A DNA stretch of 64,000 nt from Paenibacillus sp. Root444D2 (GTDB taxonomy: Bacteria; Bacillota; Bacilli; Paenibacillales; NBRC-103111). This document shows positions 20,017-29,347 of the stretch, piece by piece; positions within the stretch are counted from its first letter, which is position 1; each line of letters opens with the position of its first letter. The translations under genes and the position numbers were made by a program. Below the pieces are notes generated by a model. That model ran no database searches. It was not told the DNA's origin and worked only from the letters and a program-made list of their open reading frames with translations. Location: the NCBI RefSeq assembly GCF_001426375.1, contig NZ_LMEO01000045.1, forward strand, positions 743,173 to 807,172. The letters are read 5' to 3'.

Positions 20017-20994
20017 TTAATAAGGAGCGATCGTCCGAATCGTACCATCTTCGTTATAGTATAACTCCGTATATTTGACGCAACGCTTGTGGTTAACGCC
20101 TTCGGACAAAGAACTGTCGTGGTAAAATAAGTACCATTTGTCTTCGAACTGGACAATGGAGTGATGAGTTGTCCAGCCGATAACCGGAGTTAAGATCGTG
20201 CCCTTGAAGGTATACGGTCCCAACGGATTCCGGCTGACGGCGTATACTAATTTATGGGTCGTGCCCGTGGAGTAGGACAAGTAGTACCAGCCATTATATT
20301 TGTGTACCCACGGTCCTTCAAAATAGCGTCTATCCTCGTCTCCAGAGAGAATCGGGCCGCCGTTTTCATCAACAATCGAAATTTCTAATGGAGCGGTTTG
20401 AAATGATAGCATGTCCTCGCTCAGCAGAGCGACCCGAGGACCTATCGCAGGCGCATCCGCCGCCGGTCCCACTGCTTCCGGCTCGAAAGTACTGGTCTGC
20501 CATTTTTCCAATTGGCCGCCCCAAAGACCGCCGAAATACATGTAAGCCCGATTGTCGTCATCAACAAACACGGCTGGGTCGATACTGAAGCTTTCCTCGA
20601 TATAAGACGGTTGAGGAAGAAAAGGACCAGCCGGCGATGAGCTGGTCGCCACACCGATTCGAAAAATTCCATCATGATCCCGGGCAGGAAAGTACAAGAA
20701 ATAGGTGCCGGCCTTAAAAGCAGCATCAGGAGCCCAGAGTTGTTTGGAAGCCCATGGAATATCCTTTAGATGAAGGACCTGTCCATGGTCGATGACGGGG
20801 GACTCGAAGCCATCCATGGATAGAACATGATAATCTTCCATTGCATATTGATCCCCATTGTCATTATCAATACCGTCATGATCGAGATCGTGTGACGGGT
20901 AGATGAAAATTTTCCCTTCAAATACGTGCGCCGAAGGATCGGCAGTAAAGATATGGGTGACAAGCGGGTGATGAGGTTTCGGTAGCTTGTGCAT
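20017..20994 (-). CDS. GH43 family glycosidase (single domain)
   Basis: A 325-residue five-bladed propeller without signal peptide or accessory domain. Motifs in order: FTADPSAHVFEGKIFIYPSHD (Asp of ADPS the likely base), WAPDAAFKAGTYFLYF, FSIDPAVFVDDDNRAYMYF (modulator Asp), YFEGPWVHKYNGWYYLSYS (general-acid Glu), and TTHHSIVQFEDKWYLFYHD. The single-domain shape resembles intracellular beta-xylosidase or arabinofuranosidase members acting on short oligomers. It has its own promoter (21064-21036) and GAGGAG ribosome site. Specificity is open. Confidence 0.88.
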   Translation of the reverse strand: MHKLPKPHHPLVTHIFTADPSAHVFEGKIFIYPSHDLDHDGIDNDNGDQYAMEDYHVLSMDGFESPVIDHGQVLHLKDIPWASKQLWAPDAAFKAGTYFLYFPARDHDGIFRIGVATSSSPAGPFLPQPSYIEESFSIDPAVFVDDDNRAYMYFGGLWGGQLEKWQTSTFEPEAVGPAADAPAIGPRVALLSEDMLSFQTAPLEISIVDENGGPILSGDEDRRYFEGPWVHKYNGWYYLSYSTGTTHKLVYAVSRNPLGPYTFKGTILTPVIGWTTHHSIVQFEDKWYLFYHDSSLSEGVNHKRCVKYTELYYNEDGTIRTIAPY

Positions 20995-21035
20995 AATTGC
21001 GCTCCTCTTTATAGATTTGATTTTCTCTTACACCT

Positions 21036-21064
21036 TTATTATGAGACCTTGTATGCGATTACAA
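21036..21064 (-). promoter_or_regulatory. SigA-type promoter of the single-domain GH43 gene
   Basis: TTGTAA (21064-21059), a 17-base spacer, TAATAA (21041-21036) on the minus strand, 42 bases before the ATG. Upstream lies a short inverted repeat AGAT-N5-ATCT. The rest of 20995-21328 holds the terminator at 21142-21186 and nothing else I can identify. Confidence 0.5.
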
Positions 21065-21141
21065 AATAAATAGATTAAAGATCTATCCCCCCATAAATAA
21101 AGAAAGATACGGGATAACGTATTTAGAACACTTGCATAAAA

Positions 21142-21186
21142 CAGCACCTCCTTGTCAGTTAATTACCAACCGACAAGGAGGCGCTG
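21142..21186 (-). terminator. Long-stem terminator of the furanose importer operon
   Basis: A 15-base stem with one mismatch (21142-21156 with 21172-21186) and a 15-base loop, followed on the minus strand by TTTTATG. It lies about 140 bases after the second binding-protein stop. The plus side also has TCTTTTAA, so it may work in both directions. Confidence 0.75.
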
Positions 21187-21328
21187 CTCTTTTAATATGT
21201 GATTTGGCTTCCGTTGGACCAGCTTTTAATCCGCCATTAAATTTGATTGTTCATGCTGTCCTCTTATCCGATTAATGGCGAAAGCGGAAAACAGCCACAA
21301 TAAAAAAGCATTTATGCCATCTATGCCC

Positions 21329-22375
21329 TTAATAACTTCGAGAAGCGATCTCCTTCTCTGCCGTTACTTGTGTAAATACATTTTCTGGGGTAACAATTCG
21401 TTTAGGTAGTGTGCTGCCTTTCACGACTTCCTTCACAGCCTGAATGAGATTAGGACCCAGCAACGGATTACACTCAACCACTAAATTAATTTTACCCTCA
21501 TTCATCTTTTCGAGTGCCTTCCTTGTTCCATCTACGGTGATGACCACAATATCTTTCCCTGGAACTAACCCGTACTCTTCGATCGCCTCTAATGCACCGA
21601 ACGTCATATCATCGTTATGGGAATATAAAACACGAATATCCCTGCCTTTTTCTTGCAGAAACTTCTTCATCACTTGTTTGCCTTTCGCGACTGTGAAATC
21701 CGCGTTCTCACTCTTCAGAAATTGCAAATCACTGCGCGAAGAGATAACGTCACGGAATCCCTTACCCCGAGCTATGGAAGGCGTTGATCCTTCGGTACCT
21801 TTCAGTTCCACAATGCCGATTGGCTTATTCGTTTTTGGGAATTTATCTAATAAGTACTTCCCTGCTTTACGGCCCTCTTCATAAAAATCAGAACCAATAT
21901 GCGTCACATACAGAGATGAATCAGAGACATCTACATAACGATCAATAATAATTACTGGGATCCCTGCCTGTTTAACTTCTCTTAAAATCGGCTCCCACCC
22001 CGTTTCTACAACAGGAGCAATTGCGATAACATCGACTTTCTGTTTTACAAACTCTTGAATGGCCTCAATTTGCTTTTCTTGCGATTGTTCTGCATTTTGA
22101 AAGTTGAGTTCGACATCTGATTCAGCTGCAGAATTTTTAATGGATAACGTATTGGCAAGACGCCATTCACTTTCTGACCCTAGTTGTGAAAATCCTAAGA
22201 TGGGTTCCTTACTTATGGGAGTCGCTATGGACACAACATGACTTTCTTCCTCAACATTAGTAGTAGTCTCATTCACTTGAACTTGCTCACAGCCAAAGAT
22301 CAGCACTAGAATGCTCATTGTCGCGATAATTTTCATAAGCGCTAACAACGTAGTTTTCGGTCTACTGAAATGCAT
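21329..22375 (-). CDS. Second YtfQ-like sugar-binding lipoprotein
   Basis: A periplasmic-binding-protein type-1 fold protein (348 aa from ATG 22375) with lipobox LVLIFGC. It is a clear relative of E. coli galactofuranose-binding YtfQ: ILGFSQLGSESEWRLANT, QKVDVIAIAPVVETGWEPIL, YSHNDDMTFGALEAIEEYGL and VECNPLLGPN. It closes the importer operon, whose first gene encodes a close paralog, so one membrane channel has two receptors. Compared with the paralog, the hinge and pocket region differ (for example SGW becomes SEW), suggesting a different furanose or pentose ligand. The start is chosen for AAGGGGG 11 bases upstream; longer frames lack a site. Lipid anchoring is inferred. Confidence 0.85.
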   Translation of the reverse strand: MHFSRPKTTLLALMKIIATMSILVLIFGCEQVQVNETTTNVEEESHVVSIATPISKEPILGFSQLGSESEWRLANTLSIKNSAAESDVELNFQNAEQSQEKQIEAIQEFVKQKVDVIAIAPVVETGWEPILREVKQAGIPVIIIDRYVDVSDSSLYVTHIGSDFYEEGRKAGKYLLDKFPKTNKPIGIVELKGTEGSTPSIARGKGFRDVISSRSDLQFLKSENADFTVAKGKQVMKKFLQEKGRDIRVLYSHNDDMTFGALEAIEEYGLVPGKDIVVITVDGTRKALEKMNEGKINLVVECNPLLGPNLIQAVKEVVKGSTLPKRIVTPENVFTQVTAEKEIASRSY

Positions 22376-22652
22376 AAATTCATGTTCCCCCTTAAAAATT
22401 ATTCCGTCTGAAAATGAGACATGTCTCTCTAGATACTTCGAATATAGCCTGACCACATATCGTTTGTACATAGTTTAATTTGTCTAGGGAAACGGTAACA
22501 TCTGTAGAACGTGTTAATAACTGATCCATTTCTTCTTGAATTCTTGTAAATAATTTGTATACCTCATATATGCTGTTAACCTTCAAGTTAAATCAAACAA
22601 AAAATAGCATTATTCGACAATATATGTCAATTAATGCCCTTCCTTCGACTCT

Positions 22653-23615
22653 CTACCTACGTTGAACCCAACTTCGTTGACTTAGCAAACGTTGTAAGAT
22701 AATAAACATAAACAATAGAATACCAATGACAATCTTTGTCCACCAAGAACTTAAAGTCCCTTCAAAGCTAATAATGGTTTGAATGACACCTTGAATCATA
22801 ACACCAAAGAAAGTTCCTACAATGTATCCAACGCCTCCAGTGAGAAGAGTGCCACCGATCACAACTGCTGCGATCGCATCCAACTCCATTCCCATCGCAT
22901 GCAAGCCATAACCTGAAAGCATGTAGAACGTAAAGACCACACCCGCAAGTGCTGAGCAGAATCCACTAAAAACATAAATCAACATTTTGGTTCGTCCCAC
23001 TGGTAAACCCATCAGTAAGGAAGATTGTTCACTTCCACCTAAAGCATAGGTATTTCTGCCAAAACGCGTGTAATGTGCCATATAAAAGCCTAAAAATACA
23101 ACCAATAAAGCGATGATGACACTTATGGAAACAAAGTTACCTCCAGGCAAGCTTATCTTCGTTTGAGCGACGCTTGTATAGAAGCCATTATCAATGGTAA
23201 TTGTATTAATGCTAATGATGTAACACAATCCCCTGGCGAGAAACATCCCTGATAACGTGACAATGAAGGGCTCGATCTTGAAATAATGAATGATGGCCCC
23301 CATTCCCCAACCAAATAAAGCGCCAATTAACAATACCATGGGTATGACTAGGCCAGGCGGCCAACCCGCTTGGACTAAGCTTGCAGAAATCATTGTGGTT
23401 AAGGCAATGACAGAACCGACCGATAAATCAATACCTCCAGATACAATAACAAATGTCATTCCAACGGCAGTTATTAATAAAAAGGCATTATCAATTAGCA
23501 GATTCATCAACACTTGTAAGGAGAAGAAGCCTGTATATCGGAAGGATCCAATAGCAAACATTAGTATAAATAATCCAATGGTCACGAGTATGGGGATATG
23601 CTGTTTCTTAAGCAT
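22653..23615 (-). CDS. yjfF: YjfF-like sugar ABC permease
   Basis: A 320-residue RbsC/YjfF-type CUT2 permease with about eight to ten hydrophobic segments and the family signature GGIDLSVGSVIALTTM. In the galactofuranose system YtfT and YjfF are two such subunits working as a pair. Start at 23615: GGGAGG is nine bases upstream and the ATG overlaps the YtfT-like stop by eight bases, so translation is coupled. A longer frame extends into the YtfT-like gene and is rejected. Confidence 0.88.
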   Translation of the reverse strand: MLKKQHIPILVTIGLFILMFAIGSFRYTGFFSLQVLMNLLIDNAFLLITAVGMTFVIVSGGIDLSVGSVIALTTMISASLVQAGWPPGLVIPMVLLIGALFGWGMGAIIHYFKIEPFIVTLSGMFLARGLCYIISINTITIDNGFYTSVAQTKISLPGGNFVSISVIIALLVVFLGFYMAHYTRFGRNTYALGGSEQSSLLMGLPVGRTKMLIYVFSGFCSALAGVVFTFYMLSGYGLHAMGMELDAIAAVVIGGTLLTGGVGYIVGTFFGVMIQGVIQTIISFEGTLSSWWTKIVIGILLFMFIILQRLLSQRSWVQRR

Positions 23616-24636
23616 GCTGCTTAACCTCCCTTTCTCCCGGATAATGGCGCGTTTTCCAACGGAAAGCAATCGATTTACGGAAAGATTCCGATTGAATTAA
23701 GCATACAACTAGAACTACGAATGCTTTTACAACTAGCGTTATTTCTGGTGGTACACCAATCATATAAATCGTCGTGGTAAGCGTTTGAATGATCAGCGCT
23801 CCAACTAATGTTCCTGCTAGGTAAAAGCGTCCTCCTGTAAGCGCTGTTCCGCCAATAACTACAGCTAGGATCGCATCTAATTCGTACCATAGTCCAGCAT
23901 TATTTCCATCTGCGCTTGATACATTCGAGCTTAGAATCAGACCCGCGATTGCGGCGCATAAGCTGCAGAACATGTATACGAAGAACATAACCGTCTTCGA
24001 TTTCACACCGGCAAGCTTACTTGCCGTTGGTTTACAACCAACGGATTCAATAAATAAACCGAGTGCTGTTTTTCTTGTTAAGAGATAAGCGATAAGGAAT
24101 ACGATAGCAACGATGAATATGGAAAACGGAAGCGTCAATATTGATCCTGCTCCAATGAACTTATAGTGCGGATTGGAAATTGTAATAATTTGTCCACTTG
24201 TTATCAATTGAGACACACCGCGCCCGGAGACCATTAAGATTAGCGTGGCGATAATCGGCTGCATCCCAATATTAGCAACTAAGAATCCATTCCAAACACC
24301 TAATACAATCGAAATCAATAAAGCAGTACCAACCGCAATAATGATGACATTCACTAAGCTGCCATCTCCATTGCTGATCATGAGGCACGCTATGGCTCCT
24401 GAAATCGCTACTACTGAACCTACGGAAAGATCGACACCTTTCGTAGCCGCAATGACTAGTGTCATGCCAATGGATACAATCATTAGTGGAGATCCAAAGT
24501 TTAGAATATCAATTAGACTTCCATAAAGGTGTCCATCCCGCATTTTTATCGCAAAGAAATCAGGGGAGTAGATTAAGTTAAATACTAAGAGTGCACATAA
24601 AAAAGTTAGTGGCCAAAACAAATGATGCTTAACCAT
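23608..24636 (-). CDS. ytfT: YtfT-like sugar ABC permease
   Basis: A 342-residue CUT2 permease with repeated hydrophobic segments and the signature KGVDLSVGSVVAISGAI. It sits six bases after the ATPase gene and overlaps the YjfF-like gene. Two different permease genes plus a duplicated-domain ATPase is the arrangement of YtfQRT-YjfF (galactofuranose) rather than ribose systems, which use a single RbsC. Cargo may equally be an arabinofuranose or pyranose pentose. Confidence 0.88.
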   Translation of the reverse strand: MVKHHLFWPLTFLCALLVFNLIYSPDFFAIKMRDGHLYGSLIDILNFGSPLMIVSIGMTLVIAATKGVDLSVGSVVAISGAIACLMISNGDGSLVNVIIIAVGTALLISIVLGVWNGFLVANIGMQPIIATLILMVSGRGVSQLITSGQIITISNPHYKFIGAGSILTLPFSIFIVAIVFLIAYLLTRKTALGLFIESVGCKPTASKLAGVKSKTVMFFVYMFCSLCAAIAGLILSSNVSSADGNNAGLWYELDAILAVVIGGTALTGGRFYLAGTLVGALIIQTLTTTIYMIGVPPEITLVVKAFVVLVVCLIQSESFRKSIAFRWKTRHYPGEREVKQHA

Positions 24637-24641
24637 GTCTA

Positions 24642-26150
24642 TTAACCTCCCGCAATTGCCTTCATGACATTTTTCTGACTAATCTCATCGCCAACCATTT
24701 CTTTCACCTTGTGACGATCTCGTAGTACGACGATTTTATGACTGACACGTAAAACTTCCTCTAATTCGGATGAAATAAATAGGACTGACATCCCTTTTTG
24801 AGCTAAGGATAGAACTAATTTCTGAATCTCAGCTTTAGCTCCAATATCAATTCCCCTTGTAGGTTCGTCTAGAATCAATAAATTAGGATCCGTGAGCAAC
24901 CAACGAGCAAGCAATACTTTTTGTTGATTCCCGCCGCTTAAATTCTTAATCAAATGTTCGGGGTTAGGTGGATTAATGTTTAAAGCTCGAATATATTCAT
25001 CCGCTATTTCATCCTGACGTTTTCTTGAGATGGTTTTAAACCAACCTTGGGATGCTTGAAGTGCTAGTATAATATTTTCTCGAATGGTCAAATCATCAAT
25101 AATACCTTCTAATTTACGGTTTTCGGAGCAAAATGCGATGCCTTGATCAATAGCTTGCCTTGGTGAATGAACCGCATCACTTGAACCTGCAATTGTCATT
25201 TCGCCAGAATCAGCCTTATCTGCAGCAAAGAATAATCTAGCTAATTCGGTTCTTCCAGAACCCAATAAGCCCGCTAAACCAACAATCTCTCCTTTATGAA
25301 TCGTGAGATCAACAGGTTCAATGGAACCTTTTTTCCCAAAATCAGTTGCTTGAATTAATACTTCACTATGAACTTGTGCTGCTACATCACCTTTAGGCAG
25401 CTCTTCTAATAGCTCAAGGTCTTTCCCAATCATCTTGGAAACCAGCTCTATACGAGGAAGCTCTTTAGCTAAATATTCCCCAATAAACTCTCCATTTCGG
25501 AGTATGGTTATTCGATCTGAAATGTCATAAACTTGATCCAAAAAATGAGTGACGAAAAGAATCGCAAGTCCTTCATTTTTCAATCTCGTCATGACAGAAA
25601 ATAGTTGTACAACCTCGCCTCTATCTAAGCTGGAGGTTGGTTCATCAAGAATTAACACTTTTGCTGAAATACTCAAAGCTCTTGCAATAGCTATAAGTTG
25701 TTGAACAGCTACTGAATACACATGCAATGGTTGTGTAACGTCTATTTCGAGATTCATTCTCTTTTTCAATAATTGCCCAGCATCTTCATTCATTTTTTTC
25801 CATAAAATGCGACCGAAACGACGTGGTTCACGCCCAATATAGATATTTTCAGCTACGGACAGGTTCGAACAAAGGTTAACCTCTTGATAAACCGTACTAA
25901 TGCCTGCATTTTGCGCATCAAGCGGGCTAAGAATTTTAATTGGCTTTTTATCCATCTCAACGACACCCTGATCGATGGAGTGAACACCTGTAAGTACTTT
26001 AATTAGTGTGGACTTACCTGCCCCATTTTCACCCATTAATGCATGAACTTCTCCTGGGAACAATCTAAAATTAACGTTAGTTAACGCCTTAACACCCGGA
26101 AACTGCTTATGAATTCCGGTCATCTGCAATACCGGACCTCCCTGTTTCAT
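24642..26150 (-). CDS. ytfR: YtfR/RbsA-like duplicated ABC ATPase
   Basis: A 502-residue protein with two ABC cassettes energising the YtfT/YjfF pair. Cassette 1 has a full Walker A (GENGAGKST, about 40-48) but a degenerate signature (VYSVAVQQLIAIARAL). Cassette 2 has a weak Walker A (GLLGSGRTE) and a canonical LSGGNQQK signature. Such asymmetry is normal in RbsA-type proteins. Walker B/D-loop motifs VLILDEPTSSLD and LLILDEPTRGID are present. This is the only sugar-transport ATPase in the window and belongs to the CUT2 class, so it cannot serve the CUT1 importers here. Confidence 0.92.
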   Translation of the reverse strand: MKQGGPVLQMTGIHKQFPGVKALTNVNFRLFPGEVHALMGENGAGKSTLIKVLTGVHSIDQGVVEMDKKPIKILSPLDAQNAGISTVYQEVNLCSNLSVAENIYIGREPRRFGRILWKKMNEDAGQLLKKRMNLEIDVTQPLHVYSVAVQQLIAIARALSISAKVLILDEPTSSLDRGEVVQLFSVMTRLKNEGLAILFVTHFLDQVYDISDRITILRNGEFIGEYLAKELPRIELVSKMIGKDLELLEELPKGDVAAQVHSEVLIQATDFGKKGSIEPVDLTIHKGEIVGLAGLLGSGRTELARLFFAADKADSGEMTIAGSSDAVHSPRQAIDQGIAFCSENRKLEGIIDDLTIRENIILALQASQGWFKTISRKRQDEIADEYIRALNINPPNPEHLIKNLSGGNQQKVLLARWLLTDPNLLILDEPTRGIDIGAKAEIQKLVLSLAQKGMSVLFISSELEEVLRVSHKIVVLRDRHKVKEMVGDEISQKNVMKAIAGG

Positions 26151-26176
26151 AAAGCCACTCCTCTCCTATATGAACA

Positions 26177-26211
26177 AGAGCCACTCCATACTAGCAAGAT
26201 GGAGCAGCTCT
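26177..26211 (-). terminator. Intercistronic stem-loop between binding protein and ATPase
   Basis: Arms 26177-26189 and 26199-26211 pair over about 13 bases with a central mismatch and a 9-base loop. On the minus strand it follows the binding-protein stop by 40 bases and has only TTGTTC after it, so partial termination or 3'-end protection is likely, giving excess binding protein. The opposite strand has TTTTT. Confidence 0.55.
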
Positions 26212-26250
26212 GCCCTTTTTATTTATGGTTACAATGATGTAGACAATCTC

Positions 26251-27285
26251 TTAGTACTGACGATTCGGCAATTCACGTTTAGCATCTTCTGAAGTAAATA
26301 CGCCTTCTTTCGTAACAATTCGTTTCGGCAGCTCTTTACCGCTAAGTACATCTTTAGCAGCTTGCATTAATTGTCCACCAAGTAGCGGGTTACACTCGAC
26401 GATGAAGTTAATTTTCCCTTCGCTTGCCGCTACAAAGCCGTCTTTCACGCCATCAACTGAGATAATAGTGATATCTTTACCTGGTTTAAGTCCTGCTTCT
26501 TCAATAGCTTGGATAGCCCCGAGTGCCATATCATCGTTATGTGCATAGAGAACATTAATGTTCTTATTGGCTTTCAAGAATGCTTGCATAACCTCTTTAC
26601 CTTTGGCACGCGTGAAGTCACCTGTTTGTGAAGCAATGATTTTAAGATTAGGATTTGATTTAATAATTTCGCCAAATCCAGCTTTACGATCATTCGCAGG
26701 AGCAGAACCTGTTGTTCCTTGAAGCTCTACGATATTAACTGCTTCTTTCGTATCCTTATATTTGTCAACTAACCATTTCCCTGCGCTACGGCCTTCTTCT
26801 ACGAAATCCGAACCAATGAACGTTCTGTAAAGGGAAGTGTCTTTGGAATCTACTGCTCTATCCGTTAAGATAACTGGAATGCCAGCATCTTTTGCTTCTT
26901 TTAATACTGTGTCCCAACCGGACTCTACGACTGGTGAGAATGAGATGATATCTACTTTTTGTTGGATGTATGTACGAATAGCTTTGATTTGATTTTCTTG
27001 TTTTTGTTGAGCATCGGAGAATTTCAATTCAATGCCGGCTTCCTTCGCGGAATCTTGAACTGATTTAGTATTAGCTGAACGCCATCCACTTTCAGCACCT
27101 ACTTGCGCAAAACCCATTGTGATTTTCTTGTCCGCTTTAGCAGTAGCCACCGCTGCTGTACTTGGGCTTACAGTCGCCGCTGCAGATGTACTGCTTGCTG
27201 TCTTGCTTTCTCCTGAACTACCACAAGCTGCTGTGAACATCATCATTACTGAAGCTACTAATACTACCCCTAGAGACTTTTTCAT
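26251..27285 (-). CDS. ytfQ: YtfQ-like sugar-binding lipoprotein, first gene of the importer operon
   Basis: A 344-residue substrate receptor with lipobox MFTAACGSS and a Ser/Thr/Ala-rich linker to about residue 50. It then has the YtfQ pattern MGFAQVGAESGWRSANT, VDIISFSPVVESGWDTVL, LYAHNDDMALGAIQAIEEAGL and VECNPLLGGQLMQ. In E. coli YtfQ this fold binds galactofuranose and some pentoses. RBS GGGAGG precedes the start. The upstream region has a good -10 (TATACT) but no -35, as expected for a promoter needing the divergent response regulator. Ligand unknown. Confidence 0.9.
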   Translation of the reverse strand: MKKSLGVVLVASVMMMFTAACGSSGESKTASSTSAAATVSPSTAAVATAKADKKITMGFAQVGAESGWRSANTKSVQDSAKEAGIELKFSDAQQKQENQIKAIRTYIQQKVDIISFSPVVESGWDTVLKEAKDAGIPVILTDRAVDSKDTSLYRTFIGSDFVEEGRSAGKWLVDKYKDTKEAVNIVELQGTTGSAPANDRKAGFGEIIKSNPNLKIIASQTGDFTRAKGKEVMQAFLKANKNINVLYAHNDDMALGAIQAIEEAGLKPGKDITIISVDGVKDGFVAASEGKINFIVECNPLLGGQLMQAAKDVLSGKELPKRIVTKEGVFTSEDAKRELPNRQY

Positions 27286-27464
27286 TTATTTTTCCTCCCT
27301 TATTTCACCTGTTTGCTTGGTGTAACTAAAGTATAGGGACGAATCGTGTAAGGGTATACGGAGTTTCGTTGACACTTCTTATAAATTTTTATTCACTTTT
27401 TGATCTTCCGAAATAAAAACAGTATTTTTTTATTCAGAAAGTGCAGTTTTTTGTTTGATGATTG

Positions 27465-27477
27465 CGTTTTCAAAACG
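27465..27477. promoter_or_regulatory. Palindrome in the divergent promoter region
   Basis: A perfect 13-base inverted repeat (CGTTTT-C-AAAACG) midway in the 253-base region between the importer operon (minus) and the sensor module (plus), 62 bases before the kinase ATG. It is a candidate regulator site; what binds is unknown. Confidence 0.35.
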
Positions 27478-27538
27478 ATTGATTCATAATTTGTAATAAG
27501 ATTTCGATAAGTCAGAACGAATGAAAGGTTAACCTATT

Positions 27539-29341
27539 ATGGGTATATATCGGAAAATAACTTCTAGCCTTCGTGCCAAACTTTTGACGATGTTTGTAAT
27601 ACTGACTTGTCTTCCTTTAATTGTCGTAGGTCTTATTTCCTATAATAAGTCGTACAAAGTGGTATATACGAACAGTAAGTCTGCAACTATGATGCTTTCA
27701 GCACAATTAGCAACGAACATTGATAATGTATTTACAGATACGAAAAAACTCCTTGAATTAAAAAAAGATCCAAACGTCTTACATTTTTTATTTTCACAAA
27801 CCTCTTCTAATTTAGATGCGCGTGAAATTTTGCAAACCATGTCATCGTATCGACAAACGTACCAATATGATAGTGTTCTTAACATCACGATGATTAACCT
27901 ATATGGTCGAGGGATTAGTGAGAGGAAAGGTGTATTTCAACTAGAGAGAAACGCTTTGCGAAATCCGCATTTCGAGTATCTGATCCAACATCCAGAGGCT
28001 GTCTTGAACATTCCTCCGGTTGATCCATCTGCATTGGCACCATTGGACGGTTTTCAATATAAGAAGCAACATATTATATCGATCGTTTCTACAGTTAAAC
28101 AACGAGCCACCCATGAAGTGATTGGCTTTATTATTATTGATGTCGATGACAGCATCGTGAAACAGTTTTGTGATAACGTCACGATAGGCACTAGCGGATT
28201 TTTCTATGTAGCTGATAATAATGGCAATGCTATATTTATCCCGTCCAAGGCTTCCAATTCAACTAAATGGCTGCAACACGAAGATATTCCTACAATTATT
28301 AAAAGTGAAAATAAAGAATTCATTGATAATACACAAGGAAAACCAGAGTTTATTGTAACATCCCCCTCTAAATCTACCGGTTGGAATATCGTGGGAGTCG
28401 TGCCGCTTCAAGAAATTGTTGAGGAAGCCAATTCCATTCGTCAACTCATTATCATAAGTGTTTTACTCAGTATCATCTTTGCAATCACGTTACATCTGTT
28501 CGTCTCCACGCGCTTGACAAGACCCGTGCGTATCCTAAAGAATAAAATGCAGCTCGCTGCATCTGGTTTTCTTGAAGCTAAGGTGGTGCTTGCTGGAACG
28601 GATGAAATCGCTGACTTGGGTAATAGCTTCAACATCATGATTGGGAAAATTCGCATGCTGCTTGACCAGAGTATTCGAGAACAACAGGAGATCCAAAAAT
28701 CAGATCTTAGGGCACTACAAGCTCAAATTAACCCTCACTTCTTGTACAATACGCTGGATTCCATTCTTTGGCTGGCACAATCTGAAAAGAAGGATCAGGT
28801 TGTCCAGATGGTCATGGCTTTATCTAAGTTATTTCGTATTAGCTTAAGTAAAGGTAAGGATCTGATCACACTTGAGAAAGAAATTGAACATCTTCAAAGC
28901 TATCTAACCATTCAGCAGATGCGGTATAGAGATATTTTAGATTATCAAATTGATATTGATTCAAGCCTGCATTCCTTACATATCCTGAAAATGACGCTAC
29001 AACCCATTGTTGAAAATGCACTCTATCATGGACTTAAAAATAAGCGTGGCAAAGGTTTGATCCGAATAACCGCTGCATTGGAAGATGAAGACAATTTCTT
29101 GATAAAGGTTGAAGATAATGGGAAAGGCATTTCGGAAACTAGGCTTCAAGAGTTACGAAAAGATCTAATGGAACCTCATGTCCCACAAGTAACGGGGAAT
29201 GAAGTTTCTGGTGGATTTGGATTACACAATGTGCATAGACGGATTCGTATCTATTATGGGGAAGCTTATGGCGTTCAGATTAACAGCAGCGAAGGTGAAG
29301 GCACCGATGTCACCATTCGAATACCGTGTACATGGGGGTGA
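27539..29341 (+). CDS. YesM-type sensor histidine kinase
   Basis: A 600-residue membrane kinase: an N-terminal transmembrane segment (about 20-38), an extracellular Cache-like sensor domain to about 295, a second transmembrane helix (about 300-320), HAMP, and a His_kinase domain with the phospho-acceptor His400 in INPHFLYNTLDSI. A HATPase domain follows (VENALYHGLKNKRG, VEDNGKG, GGFGLHNV). It starts the divergent sensor module, with the response regulator six bases downstream and a binding lipoprotein after that. Such triads (for example AraPST in Geobacillus, XylFII-LytS in Clostridium) sense extracellular sugar via the lipoprotein. Ribosome site AAAGG. Confidence 0.92.
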   Translation: MGIYRKITSSLRAKLLTMFVILTCLPLIVVGLISYNKSYKVVYTNSKSATMMLSAQLATNIDNVFTDTKKLLELKKDPNVLHFLFSQTSSNLDAREILQTMSSYRQTYQYDSVLNITMINLYGRGISERKGVFQLERNALRNPHFEYLIQHPEAVLNIPPVDPSALAPLDGFQYKKQHIISIVSTVKQRATHEVIGFIIIDVDDSIVKQFCDNVTIGTSGFFYVADNNGNAIFIPSKASNSTKWLQHEDIPTIIKSENKEFIDNTQGKPEFIVTSPSKSTGWNIVGVVPLQEIVEEANSIRQLIIISVLLSIIFAITLHLFVSTRLTRPVRILKNKMQLAASGFLEAKVVLAGTDEIADLGNSFNIMIGKIRMLLDQSIREQQEIQKSDLRALQAQINPHFLYNTLDSILWLAQSEKKDQVVQMVMALSKLFRISLSKGKDLITLEKEIEHLQSYLTIQQMRYRDILDYQIDIDSSLHSLHILKMTLQPIVENALYHGLKNKRGKGLIRITAALEDEDNFLIKVEDNGKGISETRLQELRKDLMEPHVPQVTGNEVSGGFGLHNVHRRIRIYYGEAYGVQINSSEGEGTDVTIRIPCTWG

Positions 29342-29347
29342 GTTGGA

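Noticed and set aside
22325-22345. cre-like sequence within the second binding-protein gene
   Set aside because: Inside coding sequence and mismatched at conserved positions.
22392-22586. 64-codon minus-strand frame between the YjfF-like and second binding-protein genes
   Set aside because: Has some coding look but no recognised family and no ribosome site; probably chance in AT-rich spacer.
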